Source of the DNA: Syngnathus acus
Lineage: Eukaryota; Chordata; Actinopteri; Syngnathiformes; Syngnathidae
NCBI RefSeq assembly: GCF_901709675.1
Contig: NC_051104.1
Location: 6,803,501-6,867,500, forward strand
Length of the DNA stretch: 64,000 nucleotides
Reading direction: 5' to 3'
Made by a program: the position numbers and the translations under genes. The notes under the pieces are model-generated. The model searched no databases, was not told the origin of the DNA, and worked only from the letters and a program-made list of their open reading frames with translations. Positions 11,301-26,100 of the stretch are shown piece after piece (the stretch's first letter is position 1; every line of letters begins with the position of its first letter).

Positions 11301-13871
11301 AACAAACTATTGATTCCAAAATAATAACATTCCAAATCTAAAGTCAAGTCGGCTGGCTGCACACTAATTTGATCATTTGAAGGCTGCTTATACATTGATA
11401 AAATTGAAAGACTGTGTTAGTCATTGCCTGTCTTCCATTGCAGAAATTCATAATCACAATTTTCCATTTCAGGTCCAACACACTAAAAAACATGATTCAC
11501 TCAGCTCCATCCCTGCCATTGTGGAAATGCTTTGGCTACTTTATACTGGTTGCATTCGGCATTGAACTACTGGTATGTGTTTTTTAAAACTCATTTACTT
11601 GAACTGCAATGAAGCGTCAAGATTATAAACTGATCCTCTACTGCCCTCAGGTGGTGAGTTTTTTCCATCGCGCTATGCTGACAGCGGGTCTGGCTGTCCT
11701 GTCTCTTTGGCCGATGCTGTCAGGTCTTTTTGAGAAGGCTAAGGTAGGATAGATAGTGATAACATGTCTATTTGCTTCACTGGTCACAGTGTATTATTAT
11801 TTCCAGTGGCGTTGTGTGAACTGGTTTCTGAGCTGCCTTTGTTTGGCTGCTTTCCCCCTGATGCCGGTTGTGGGAAGAGAGCCTAACATGCATCTGGTGT
11901 GAGTGTATTCAACTACAAGCACTATAATAAATCAAGAATACAAATAACAGGGTTACCTCTCAGGATGTGTGCAGGTCTGCTGACTATCTTGGTATCATGC
12001 GGTTTCCTTTGGCCGTCACGGAACAGGACATCACTACACCTAAGTGATAAACAGCAGTTTGTCATACAGGTTAGTGTGGTTAATTATTTTCTGTGCATGA
12101 CTGTATTTTTGTTAATGCTGACATGAGATGCACTTTAATGTGACTGAATAGATGCTGCATGTGGCCGTGTGTGCCTCCGTGCCATTTCTTACACACTCCA
12201 GCCTGCAGCAGAAACAGGGTCTGCCTCTTGTCAATCAAATAGTCAGTTGGCTCACATTAGGTAGGTAGCATGTGACTCTTTTTTTTTTTTTTCTTTCCCC
12301 AACTAAAACAAACTGCTTTGTTTAGCATCTTCCATACCTGTTCCATTGATGAGCTCTACACGCCTGTTTCACCGGCTTCTCAGCATATTCCTCTCGCTCA
12401 CAGCCACGTACCTTCTGCTCAGCACTGGGTCAGTCCTGGTGCACAGTCATGAGAAAACTTTCATCACTATATTGGTATTCTTTTGTGCATAAACCATCAA
12501 CTAACATGCATCATTTCTAACCTAGGGCCGAGGCTTTGTTCCCTCCGGTGTTGTCTTGGTTGATGTTTGTGTGGATCAACATTGAACAGGAAGCCATGAT
12601 TGCTGAGGGCAGCTCTGGAAGGCAAGAGGTATAATATGGAACACATCGGTTCAAGTTATATCGTTCCAAATTATTTTTGAGCCGAAGATTAGAACTTAAT
12701 AGGGACAAGATTTCAACAAACTATCTATGTAAGCTCAAATATGTGATCTAATATGTCTTCCAGCTCTCCACTATTGATTTCTCGGCCAACATTGACATCT
12801 CCAAAATTCGACAGCTGAAGTTGGATGACATCCGCCGATCTTATTTTTTTGTATCCTTAATGGCATTTGCAAGAATGTAGAATACAACCACAAGTGCCAT
12901 GTAGCCGTCCTTGACGTCATACTTTCCTCAGGTTTTTTTCATCATAACAGCTTTTTTTGGCACAGGCAACATAGCGTCCATCAACAGGTACGTATGATGT
13001 GTGTTTTAAATGAGGGAATGAAGTTTGTCATATTTTGTGCAGCTAACAAAAATGTTTCAACTCTCATATTGGATGTCATTAAATCATGCAGGTGTATGTC
13101 AAGTCATAAGACTTGAAATTTGGAATATGTTTTAACTCTGTCTTTCTCCTTTCCTTTCAGTTTTGACCCAACGTCTGTTTATTGTTTCCTCACAGTCTTC
13201 AACCCTTTCCTTATGGGAGGGTTAATGATGTGGAAGGTGGAGTACAATGCTTTTGGATTTACTTTCTTATCAACGGTCACCACTAATGCCCTTGTTTGAT
13301 TTTTAGATCATCATTCCATTCATCATCGTGATGTGTACATTTGAGACCATTCAAGTTACAACGCAGCTGTCATCGAGAAGGTACGCGTTCTGTTTTTCTG
13401 ATTATGTTTCACTACAACACCTACTCTTGATATTTAACACGTAATAATATTTTCAACCTGCAGCTTATTTCTGATCGTCTTGGTCATCTCTGACGTGATG
13501 GCCCTGGTAAAACGTTTTGGTTTTTACATTCTGATGTACAGTGTGTAAACGAAATGAATTTACTTTCCAACCTAATGAAACCTTTTTTTTTTCCCACAGC
13601 ACTTTTTCTTCCTCGTGCAAGACTATGGCACCTGGTTAGATATTGGAACAAGGTAACGTGATACTGAAAACTTCCTATCTTAGGAATTCTGACTTTACAA
13701 TTATGATCCAGATCTGATTCAATTGAATTTCTCTTTGTCCCGCACAGCATCAGCCACTATGTTATCGTGATGTCAATGACCATCTTCCTGATGTTGCTCA
13801 GTGTCGTCACGCACATTTTCACCTCACAAAGACTGGCTCTGTGGCGGAGCCGCAAGATGCACTTCCCCTGA
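8346..13871 (+). CDS. pign: PIGN, GPI ethanolamine phosphate transferase 1 (28 coding exons, complete)
   Basis: ER-membrane enzyme that adds ethanolamine phosphate to the first mannose of the GPI-anchor precursor. Exons: 8346-8572, 8640-8761, 8836-8934, 9023-9129, 9198-9322, 9417-9547, 9626-9745, 9861-9901, 10028-10087, 10234-10326, 10506-10561, 10624-10747, 10847-11029, 11097-11236, 11473-11572, 11651-11743, 11807-11898, 11964-12069, 12152-12260, 12326-12428, 12526-12628, 12764-12850, 12932-12987, 13161-13236, 13307-13380, 13464-13506, 13600-13652, 13748-13871. Phases close throughout, giving 948 aa (human 931). An N-terminal signal-anchor helix is followed by a lumenal alkaline-phosphatase-fold domain: VADGLRAD (Asp54), [10 protein letters not shown] (Thr94, the expected nucleophile, and His100), GIDTNGHAH (Asp216, His220, His222), TSDHGM (Asp264, His265) and GSHGAGHP (His277). 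From about residue 450 on, multiple membrane helices follow, with conserved [25 protein letters not shown] and [19 protein letters not shown]. No disruptions; all expected catalytic residues are present. Confidence 0.96.
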
Positions 13872-14105
13872 ACAAAGCACAGCACATACCAGCTAAGCTA
13901 GTATAAATATTCAGTATTTATGGAATTGTACATGTTTCTACATTTAGAAATATGAATATCGTATATTTAAGTACATTGTATTCCTGTCCTTTTGAGTACA
14001 TCATCATGACATCACTATTAACAAACCAATGCTTGTTCACCTCAGGTCTGAATTTTTTAAATAACATATATTTAGTAGAATCATGAAGACTGGATTTCTT
14101 CCTTG

Positions 14106-14277
14106 AATAAAAAAGCCTGACCAAAGAAGTATACTATTGCACAAATCCGTAATGTTTTTGCATTAATAGTTGTTCAACTGAGAAACTTGACTTGAATTAA
14201 ACTGTCCAATTTATGTTTTTTAAATGCACACAACAAAAGTATCTTCTTTTGAAGGGTTTCTATATTTTGTCAATAAA
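14106..14277 (+). terminator. Candidate polyadenylation signals of pign
   Basis: AATAAA occurs at 14106-14111 and again at 14272-14277, 235 and 401 bases after the pign stop codon. Either could be used; no transcript data are available. Confidence 0.55.
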
Positions 14278-14466
14278 TGTATTTTGGTTGTGAAGGGTTT
14301 TCTGATGTTCTAAATTCATACTGTGCATTTATGATTTGGATTCTTGTGTGTTCTGAAAAAATAAATAAGATGAAGGGACTATTGATTGTCAAGCAATTAA
14401 AAACAGCATTATACATTCACAACAGTAAGTAAGCATGTACCGTCTAATGTGGTTCACAAAAGTTAA

Positions 14467-14481
14467 GCAGCAGGTGGCAGT
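14467..14481 (+). promoter_or_regulatory. CTCF-like motif
   Basis: GCAGCAGGTGGCAGT matches the vertebrate CTCF consensus CCASYAGRKGGCRSY at 14 of 15 positions; only the first base differs. It lies between the 3' end of pign and the GPCR gene. Binding is inferred from the motif only. Confidence 0.4.
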
Positions 14482-15619
14482 AGTAAATATGGCTAAATAC
14501 AACTCATGCCAACTAATATTGAACAGCAAAAGTTGTGAAACGAGGACAACTAATCATAGTAATCCTACCTTCTTAGGGTCACAGGTAAACTGGAGCCATT
14601 AAACAATTAAATCAACAGTGGTTTTGTATTCAATTAGAGAATATGTGATGTTTATTGACCAGAGGAATAAATAATTCAACATGATGTGTTACAATGGGCG
14701 GAGCGCTGACTCATATTTGAACTGTCAACTTGCCACATGTTTCACTTCTCTTTTATCTTCTTCCCTAATCCAATACTCTTTGAAAATCATGTACTACTAT
14801 ATATGTACATTTAAATCTTGTCAACTGTTGATAATATAGAAAAAATAAAACATCCTCATTTGGATAATCTAGTGTCTATTAAATCAGATTTTCAACTATA
14901 CCTATATTTAGGAGGACATAAAGTCTCTGGCTGGGTTTGAGGAGGAAGCCGTCACTTCTTGTGGTTGGATTACATCGTGTGTAATTGCCTGTTTGTACAC
15001 ACAGACACACACAACACAAACACACACACACACTCAGCACCCCATAAAAAAAAAAATACTCCTTCATTGGACTCATCTACAGCAATCTTTTCAGCATAGG
15101 TTAGCAGACAATCACTCTCGTATCCAAGCAGCAGAAGAAACAGATCCGAAGATCTCATGTGCTTTAACGCCTGATGGATCAAAAGGTATAGTTTCCTCCT
15201 CTTCATAATTTTGCTTTTCAGAACACAAATCAGATAAATACAGAAGTGATGACATTGATTCAGCTGACTAACAAATGAATGTTGAAGCGATGACCTGCAG
15301 GATACTAGATTGATTGATTCAAATCATGGTGTATACTAATAGCGAGGCGAGTGAACGTCATGACTGTCTTCTTGTTAGTTTGCAGAATTCCACAAAAACT
15401 ACACAACTTGAAAAACCTGGATAGGAATTTTTGAATATTGGTGCAAATCTGCGCGAAACATGGATAGAGGAATTCATTTTTTCAGCATTTGATGTAGGCG
15501 GAAATGCAAAAGGTATGTGTTCTTCCCCCTTTTAAATCAATTCAACATCCAACACCGATGCAACATTGGTAAAAGCGTCTTTTCCCACTAATCCTTATCC
15601 CCTTTTAATTTCCTCTCAG

Positions 15620-16549
15620 ATGGCTTCCGAACCAACACACACCATTTCATCTGTGAACCTAACATCCGCATTGACCACAAGTCCCCAAAATAAAAGCATG
15701 GTGGATGAAGAAGCTCACCACACGCTTCTAACCATCATCTACACCATGGTTCTGCTGATTGGCGCCACTGGCCTGAGTGTCATGATCCTCATCATGAAGT
15801 CCAGGACATTATCTGCCACCTCCATCGCTGTTCTCAACCTCATCTTCGCACACTTCCTTTTCCTTCTCACTGTGCCCTTCAGGATCTATTACCACACGGC
15901 TCAGCGCTGGACCCTCGGCTTGGGCTTGTGCCGATTGGTTAGCAGCATGGTCCACATTCACATGTACATTACATTTGGCATCTACGTTATAATCCTCGTC
16001 ACACGCCTTCTGGTGTTTTACGGCAAGGCTGAGCAGTGGATGTCTTTGCCAAAGATCTACGCGCAAGCTCTCAGTGTCTTAGTATGGTTGATAGTGTTAG
16101 TCATAGTTAGCTGCGTCATCCATTTTTCTTACGGCCAATCCAACGGTGGCAGTAGACCCCCCGAGAGTCATTCTCAGTGTTTTAGATTTGGCAATAACAT
16201 CCAATCGGTCAAGGTGATCAACTACATCATCAGTATGCTGTTCATCACAGTATCCATAGTGCTGACCGGCTTCCAAGCCAATGTTTTGTTGCTTTTATAC
16301 AGGAAGCATCAGCAGCGATGGACGTCACAACAAGACTTCGGGGCTCAGTTGAAGAGTCTCGCCTTCGTCATCATCATGGCGGTATGCTTTATTCCGTACC
16401 ATATATTCCGACTCTATTACTTGGAACACGTTGAACTGCAGAATCTCAATGAGGTCTTTTTGAGCTTGACCACCTTTAACTGCGTAGACATGCTCACCCT
16501 CTTGGGAAGGAGGACATGCTCATTGTGTTTCCCTGGAAAAGCTATTTAA
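15620..16549 (+). CDS. gpr141: GPR141-like class A orphan G-protein-coupled receptor
   Basis: A single coding exon encodes 309 aa with seven hydrophobic segments, a cell-surface receptor of unknown ligand. The start is the ATG at 15620 (MASEPTHTISS), directly after an acceptor-like tract (TTTCCTCTCAG). The open frame runs further upstream only by crossing that tract and has no ATG there. The extracellular N-terminus has sequons at Asn13 and Asn24. Family matches to GPR141 are LLTVPFRIYYH after TM2, HIHMYITF...VIILVTRLLVFY in TM3, VKVINYII in TM5, AQLKSLAFVI before TM6, and PYHIFRLYYL. The usual DRY is replaced by TRL, and TM7 carries NCVDML instead of NPxxY. As I recall them, human GPR141 shows the same traits, so they do not mean decay. 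Cysteines in LGLCRLV (TM3) and SQCFRF (loop 2) can form the usual disulfide. Length is close to human GPR141 (305 aa). An orphan relative rather than the strict orthologue is possible. Confidence 0.8.
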   Translation: MASEPTHTISSVNLTSALTTSPQNKSMVDEEAHHTLLTIIYTMVLLIGATGLSVMILIMKSRTLSATSIAVLNLIFAHFLFLLTVPFRIYYHTAQRWTLGLGLCRLVSSMVHIHMYITFGIYVIILVTRLLVFYGKAEQWMSLPKIYAQALSVLVWLIVLVIVSCVIHFSYGQSNGGSRPPESHSQCFRFGNNIQSVKVINYIISMLFITVSIVLTGFQANVLLLLYRKHQQRWTSQQDFGAQLKSLAFVIIMAVCFIPYHIFRLYYLEHVELQNLNEVFLSLTTFNCVDMLTLLGRRTCSLCFPGKAI

Positions 16550-17181
16550 TCAACTTGCCTGATGACTCTTGTCATTTCCTTGTCGTGTTAAAAATCCTAC
16601 ATGACCGTCAATCAAATGAATTAGGTTCTGTTTAATTCAGGTTACCTCGAGTTAGACAGATAGTCTTTGCTGACTTGGATCACAAGAGACACAAGAGACT
16701 CGCATCGTTTGGTTTTAATTTAAAGTATCAGTACAATATAAACATGGTTGACTTGTCTTTATTTTGTATGGAAGTTCAAAATAGTGAGTCTCAGATCTTC
16801 ACACGCTTTTGACAAAAGCAGTTTGTCAATGCTGAGTAATGCACAGAGAGAAGCCAGTGGAGAAACATCCGTTATTGCAGTTCTCTTTTCCTGCCTCATA
16901 CAGTGACGTGATGTGCTCTAGCATATAACCCATTTTTAAGTGCTGTAATGATGAACTTGTTGGTTTTATTTATTTTTTTGTACAGAACTGCTATGTATTT
17001 TGAAAGTCACTCACCATCAAATTTCAAATTCGACATATTTATAGTTTCCCTAAATTGACTTGTCACAACTCACAGGTTGAAGCCCTTTTTTTTTTTTGAC
17101 AAATTGTTCACTATTATATTGTCTCACACTTGACTTTTGTATGCATAGCTATGGAGCTTAGCGGTGTTCCTGAGCATGACA

Positions 17182-17187
17182 AATAAA
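17182..17187 (+). terminator. Candidate polyadenylation signal of the GPR141-like gene
   Basis: AATAAA lies 633 bases after the receptor stop codon, in a stretch without other genes. A 3' UTR of this length is plausible, but use of the site is inferred. Confidence 0.4.
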
Positions 17188-17880
17188 TTGTTACTTTGTC
17201 ACCATTGCTTTGTGAAACATTACCTCAACTCATCTTGGCTCTCTTACCTTGAAGTCCTCGCTTGACTTCCATACATGCACACAAACACTCACACCTGGTG
17301 ATCCGTCTCCTTTTAGATTTTATGGCGCTTGGGTTACTGTTTAACATCCCCACCCATCTTTGAGTTTGTTTAGTAAATCAATCTAATGGCAGGGCTATGG
17401 TGGCGCCATTCAATGTGTCGCTCTATGAAATATAGGCTGCTCGCCTCTCCAAACTTGGCTTTTCAAACTTGTTGAATGCTGTCAGGCTTTCCTAGTTGGA
17501 CTTGTTCACTGCCAGAGTACACATCTGGATAAATGCACATCCCAGACAGGCACAGAAATACAGGTAAGGCGCATTTGCTCCGAGTCACTGAAATACAAAA
17601 CATCCCAAAAATAATGAATCTTGCCAATGTCAAATCCAATGTTTTGCTCCACCAGCGCTCTACTTGTATCCTTTTAAGTAGACTTAGTGGGACGATGCTG
17701 TCACCTCACATTGTTTTGATAAGGCACACGGTGTGCTCGAAACAACATGCGACTACTTTCATGTACTTTTCACAACATGGATGTCAGGGTGACAGACGAT
17801 AGAGAACCTATAGCTTGCATATAATGCTCAAATGCTCCCCCCCGCACAGATAATTATTGCATATTTTTGGCAACAGATTA

Positions 17881-17900
17881 TATATATATATATATATATA
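17881..17900. repeat. (TA)n microsatellite
   Basis: Ten uninterrupted TA units are read directly from the sequence, between the GPR141-like gene and hnf4b. Confidence 0.95.
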
Positions 17901-18640
17901 GTTCCAGTTTTATTCTTTTCTCCTCTTAAGTGTTAGTATCTCAAAATGTGTGCAAAACAAAAAAAATAACGCAAGATTGCAATTTTAGGTTATTTCTCTA
18001 ATCTTTGTAATTGAATATTAAAAATATTTCTCCATGAAAATACTGGACATTTTGGTTAATGCCGTTTTAACAAGTCCAAATTTGGGCTAAAACTGTGCTG
18101 TACTATATGATACTGTGCAAAAAGCTAAATAAACATTAAATGTATGATGAATTGTCAGTAAAGTGGGTTAACAACATATGCAACGATATGATCAATCCAA
18201 ATCTAAATAGTGTTCACAGTCTTATGACTAACACACGCACACTAACATGCAACCGCCTACAGGTTTTATGGCTGTGTGAGGTTTACAAGCCGAAACAAAT
18301 TTTCTCCAAATTTTCCTGTTGGCCTTTGTGACTCATTTCATGTTAATTGTAAATGCAGCAACTATGCCAGAGGCTGTTTTTGCAGCTGGAATGCATAATA
18401 CTGTACAAGTTACTTCAAACCGAATCAGATTTGATTACATTTTACCGAGTTAAACAGACTTAAAGACTTATCTGTGTGCATTATGGCTACATACGGATTC
18501 CTGTAAACCTTTTTTTTTTTTTTTGTCAGTGGTGTTTTTTGTAGGTGTGAACATTATGGTTAAGAGCACATTTTCACTCTCCACAAATGTGATGAGTCAG
18601 GAGGACTGAGACCGCTGCCTGGTTAAAATGTAATCTATCA

Positions 18641-18688
18641 CTCTCTCGCTCTCTCTCTCTCTCTGCCTTTCGCTCTCTCTTTCTCTCT
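18641..18688. repeat. (CT)n-rich microsatellite
   Basis: Imperfect CT/CTCT tract with a few interruptions. An open frame crossing it on the minus strand is only the translated repeat. Confidence 0.9.
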
Positions 18689-18915
18689 ATCGCTCGTTTT
18701 ATTGTAACCAAGCAACGGTGCTTGACATACACAGTCGTATCGTTGCATGAAATACTAGGCATGTTAGTTTCCCCAAAGTATCCCAAATTTGGCCTTCATG
18801 GTGTTGCTCAATCTTTGCAAGACTAAAACCAGGATAGTAAACATAAAATAAGATTGTCAATGAAACTCACTATATATAATCCATCATTAGTATTGACAAT
18901 AGGTGTTATAGAGCT

Positions 18916-19197
18916 CGGTACGCCAAAACCAGCAGACACCGAGACAGCTTCTTCCCCCGGGCTGTTGCTCTGATGAACTCACACCACTCATAGAGTCTCA
19001 GAGGCATTACTGTGCAATAACATCCTGCTCTTCACACCTTTTGAATTTGTCTACACTGTTTTGCCATTATTCACATGTCCTGAGTGTTGTTAGTCACCTA
19101 TATGTTGAACAGAGGGTGTGTTTTACCGAAGTCAAATTCCTTGTTTGGCACGCTCAAACATGGCGAATAAAAAACTCTTGAATCTTGAATCTTGAAT
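18916..19197 (+). mobile_element. 3'-end remnant of a non-LTR retrotransposon (L2/CR1/Rex-type)
   Basis: Bases 18916-18993 read RYAKTSRHRDSFFPRAVALM followed by NSHHS and a stop. This is the typical C-terminal end of ORF2 in fish LINEs (RDSFFPRAVxLLN). About 180 bases of 3' UTR follow, then three perfect tandem copies of CTTGAAT (19177-19197), the short 3' tail repeat such elements carry. Only the 3' end is present, as expected for 5'-truncated insertion. The exact LINE clade cannot be set without a library search. Confidence 0.75.
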
Positions 19198-19931
19198 TAT
19201 CCTCTCTCACTTCCTTTCAGTCATCTTATCTTTACTCTCTACTGTCTTCAAGACAATACCCCAAAATGATGACCTTTGAGACACCGATTGGAGTCTTCCT
19301 TTGCTTTCCTTAACCAAAACGTTGAAACAGTGTAAAGTTGGGAAAACAAGTGGAGTCAGTGAGGTGGCTCTGTGAATTTCAAAGTAAAGATTTATGAACC
19401 GACAGTGTGTTTGTGGAAGGCTTTAATGGACTTATCAGTGTTTGGCTCTTTCAAAGAGCACCTTTATAGATAATATCTGCTGAGGTGGTGCTGTTATTAC
19501 TCCACTATTGATTAGATTAGGCCTGGGGAGGACACACACACACACAAGATCCCACATTCATAAATCTGTGCACATCCTCATGCCTTTACGCATATTTTCC
19601 TGAACAAAGCAAAAGATTGTGGTACATCACCCTAATCAAATCAAACATTTCATAGTCTTAAAAACATTGAAAAAAGGTGCGATTTCTTCCACTGTAATCT
19701 TTCCATCTATGTGATAAGTACAAGGGAGAGATAAGTATTGTACAATAAGGTGAGAAGTCTTCCTCACGGCTCCTCCTCCTCACCTTGTTCACGGACCAAT
19801 CACCTGAGATGATAGATCTTTTATTTAAAGGATTTCCTATGTCATCTATGTAAGATGTTAGATCAAGTAGACACAAGCAAGTACACATCAAAGTAGGAAA
19901 GAGTGAAAGAAGAAGTGTGAGGACAACAGGA

Positions 19932-24199
<4,268 letters not shown>

Positions 24200-24379
24200 C
24201 ATTGGATCAGTGTCTTATATTATCATGCTTTGGTCTCAATCATAGTGTAGGAAATATGTAAATCACTACCCGAGTATGTGAGGTTAAACGAGTCCAGTGG
24301 CCAAGATGCAATGTGCTGCAACATTTTAAGTTGATTGCACCAAAGGACCAAAATACAAATATTTCTGTCTACTATATTT

Positions 24380-24385
24380 AATAAA
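24380..24385 (+). terminator. Candidate polyadenylation signal of hnf4b
   Basis: AATAAA lies 181 bases after the hnf4b stop codon (TTTAATAAAGCACTTG). It is the first canonical signal downstream. Confidence 0.6.
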
Positions 24386-24722
24386 GCACTTGTATAAAGT
24401 ACTTTCTAATATCAGTGCTCCACTTGACTGCTGACATAGTAAAAGCAACTTGGCCAAACTCATTAACTTTTGAATTAATCATTTACAGTGTACATAGAAG
24501 AGTGTAAAATACTAATACGTGTTGATATATTCTCATATTTTATACGTTTCTGTATATAGCAAGGGGATTTCAGGTGATGTAAATACTTAAATTAAAATGC
24601 GGAATAACAGAATTACTGAACTTAACTGTATATTGAATTGATATTTTGTATTTCCTTGGAACCAATGTACTTATTAATTTATGTTGTGGAAAAAAAAAAG
24701 CCACTCCCTCAAATATAATAAA

Positions 24723-24760
24723 AATAATAATCATAATTGTATCCAATTATGATTATTATT
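24723..24760. repeat. Perfect 17-bp AT-rich hairpin downstream of hnf4b
   Basis: AATAATAATCATAATTG (24723-24739) and CAATTATGATTATTATT (24744-24760) are exact reverse complements around the 4-base loop TATC. It may be a simple-sequence accident or a small inverted-repeat element. It sits 340 bases after the hnf4b poly(A) signal. Confidence 0.85.
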
Positions 24761-26085
24761 AATATTATATTTTGGAGTAAAAGTAAACAAAGGGTTCACT
24801 TGAAAGATTTCTGTAGAATTTTATAGCATCATTTTCCGTCATAAAAAACGAACTATTATTCGCAAAATAAAAATTCACTTTTACTTTATGTACTTCTGTA
24901 TTTTCATTTTACCAGGAACAATATCCGCAGAAATATAATAGCTTATTGATACAAATGCGTGTTTTTCAAATGTCCAATAACACTAAGGCAATGTTTGCCC
25001 ATTACTTCTGGAAGAAAGGCACGGTATACAGTTTGTTCCCAGGCTATTGAAAGCTCACTGCTGAATGACGCTGTTGATCAAAAATCTAACTAGTTTCCTT
25101 CCATCATTTATTTGAGAAGACACACATCCAGGCGAGGTCTAAAACCAAGCTGTAATGTAAAACATTCATTCCTGCTGAACCTGAGCCCAACTGGACACGC
25201 AGTACTTTTAAATATGTTTGTCCAGATAGACACAAATCGTATTGTAGCGTGCATTGTATATATAAATGTGTGTGTGCTTTCATGCACTGTGAATGAGTCC
25301 AGGGGATAAAACCAAGAGCTCTTCTCTGTATATTGTTGTGTGACTGGAAAAAAAAAAAAACCCACTCAGGTTATTTATGGCCATCTAAAATCAACATTGG
25401 CCAAATCCTCCATATCAACTTCATAATGGACACGCTGCCTGGCTCAGGTCAAAATAACCTCAAATCACAATGGGACGAGGTGCGCATGTATATATATATA
25501 CTGTATGCTCCCGCCTTCAATTTATTTATGTGTGCTGGTGCATGAGCGAACGCTGTGTGTTTTTGGAAGAGTGTATATACCCAGGGAACTTTAATCAAAG
25601 GCACAGTGTGGAGATATGGGGGCCTCGTCGCTCTCTTCTTCCTGAGATAAAACTGTGCGTTAGCATGCCAGTCACATATCTCATCTGAGAGCCTCTCTCT
25701 CTCTCTCTCCCTCCCTCACTCACTCACACCTCCTACAGCACGCTATCACACACCACCTGAGGAGGATGTCAAGATATGGCAATGGAGCAGCACAAGATGG
25801 ACAGGAGTATTTAGCGCTTAAAATCTTCAATTTATTGATGTCCTAATATTTATGTCATTAATGAACAAATAGAATCTTAGGAAGCTTTATTTTTAAACCT
25901 GTATGGCATAATGCATGATCTCTATTCAATTGAATGGTCAAGTGTAATTTAAAATAGCTACAGAAAGCTTTGTCTATCTCAGAAAAAGGGTAAATGGAGT
26001 AAATACAACAAATTAAATGGATTTATTTTTGAAAACATTTTTTTGACATTTCTTTTCTCATCAGCCATTGAGGACTTCCACACAA

Positions 26086-26100
26086 CCACTAGATGGCAGT
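26086..26100 (+). promoter_or_regulatory. Perfect CTCF consensus match
   Basis: CCACTAGATGGCAGT fits CCASYAGRKGGCRSY at all 15 positions. It lies 1.9 kb after the hnf4b stop codon, where the gene-dense block gives way to the desert. Binding and insulator function are inferences from the motif and position. Confidence 0.55.

Larger units (their letters stand above)
13872..15619. other. Intergenic: pign 3' UTR and GPCR 5' flank
   Basis: AT-rich sequence with the pign poly(A) signals, a good CTCF-type motif at 14467-14481 and a short (CA)n/(A)n tract near 15000-15055. The GPCR reading frame begins exactly after an acceptor-like tract at 15619, so a non-coding 5' exon probably lies here, but I cannot place it. 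No coding exon was recognised. Confidence 0.5.
16550..19931. other. Intergenic between the GPR141-like gene and hnf4b
   Basis: Contains the receptor 3' UTR, a (TA)n tract at 17881-17900, a (CT)n tract at 18641-18688 and a LINE 3'-end remnant at 18916-19197. The last 150 bases are probably the hnf4b promoter and 5' UTR. A TTTATTTAAAGG stretch near 19818 is the only TATA-like sequence noticed. No coding exon was recognised. Confidence 0.5.

Noticed and set aside
15566-15619. An upstream extension of the GPCR frame by 18 codons
   Set aside because: It begins at a TTG, has no ATG, and crosses a splice-acceptor tract; the ATG at 15620 is the natural start.
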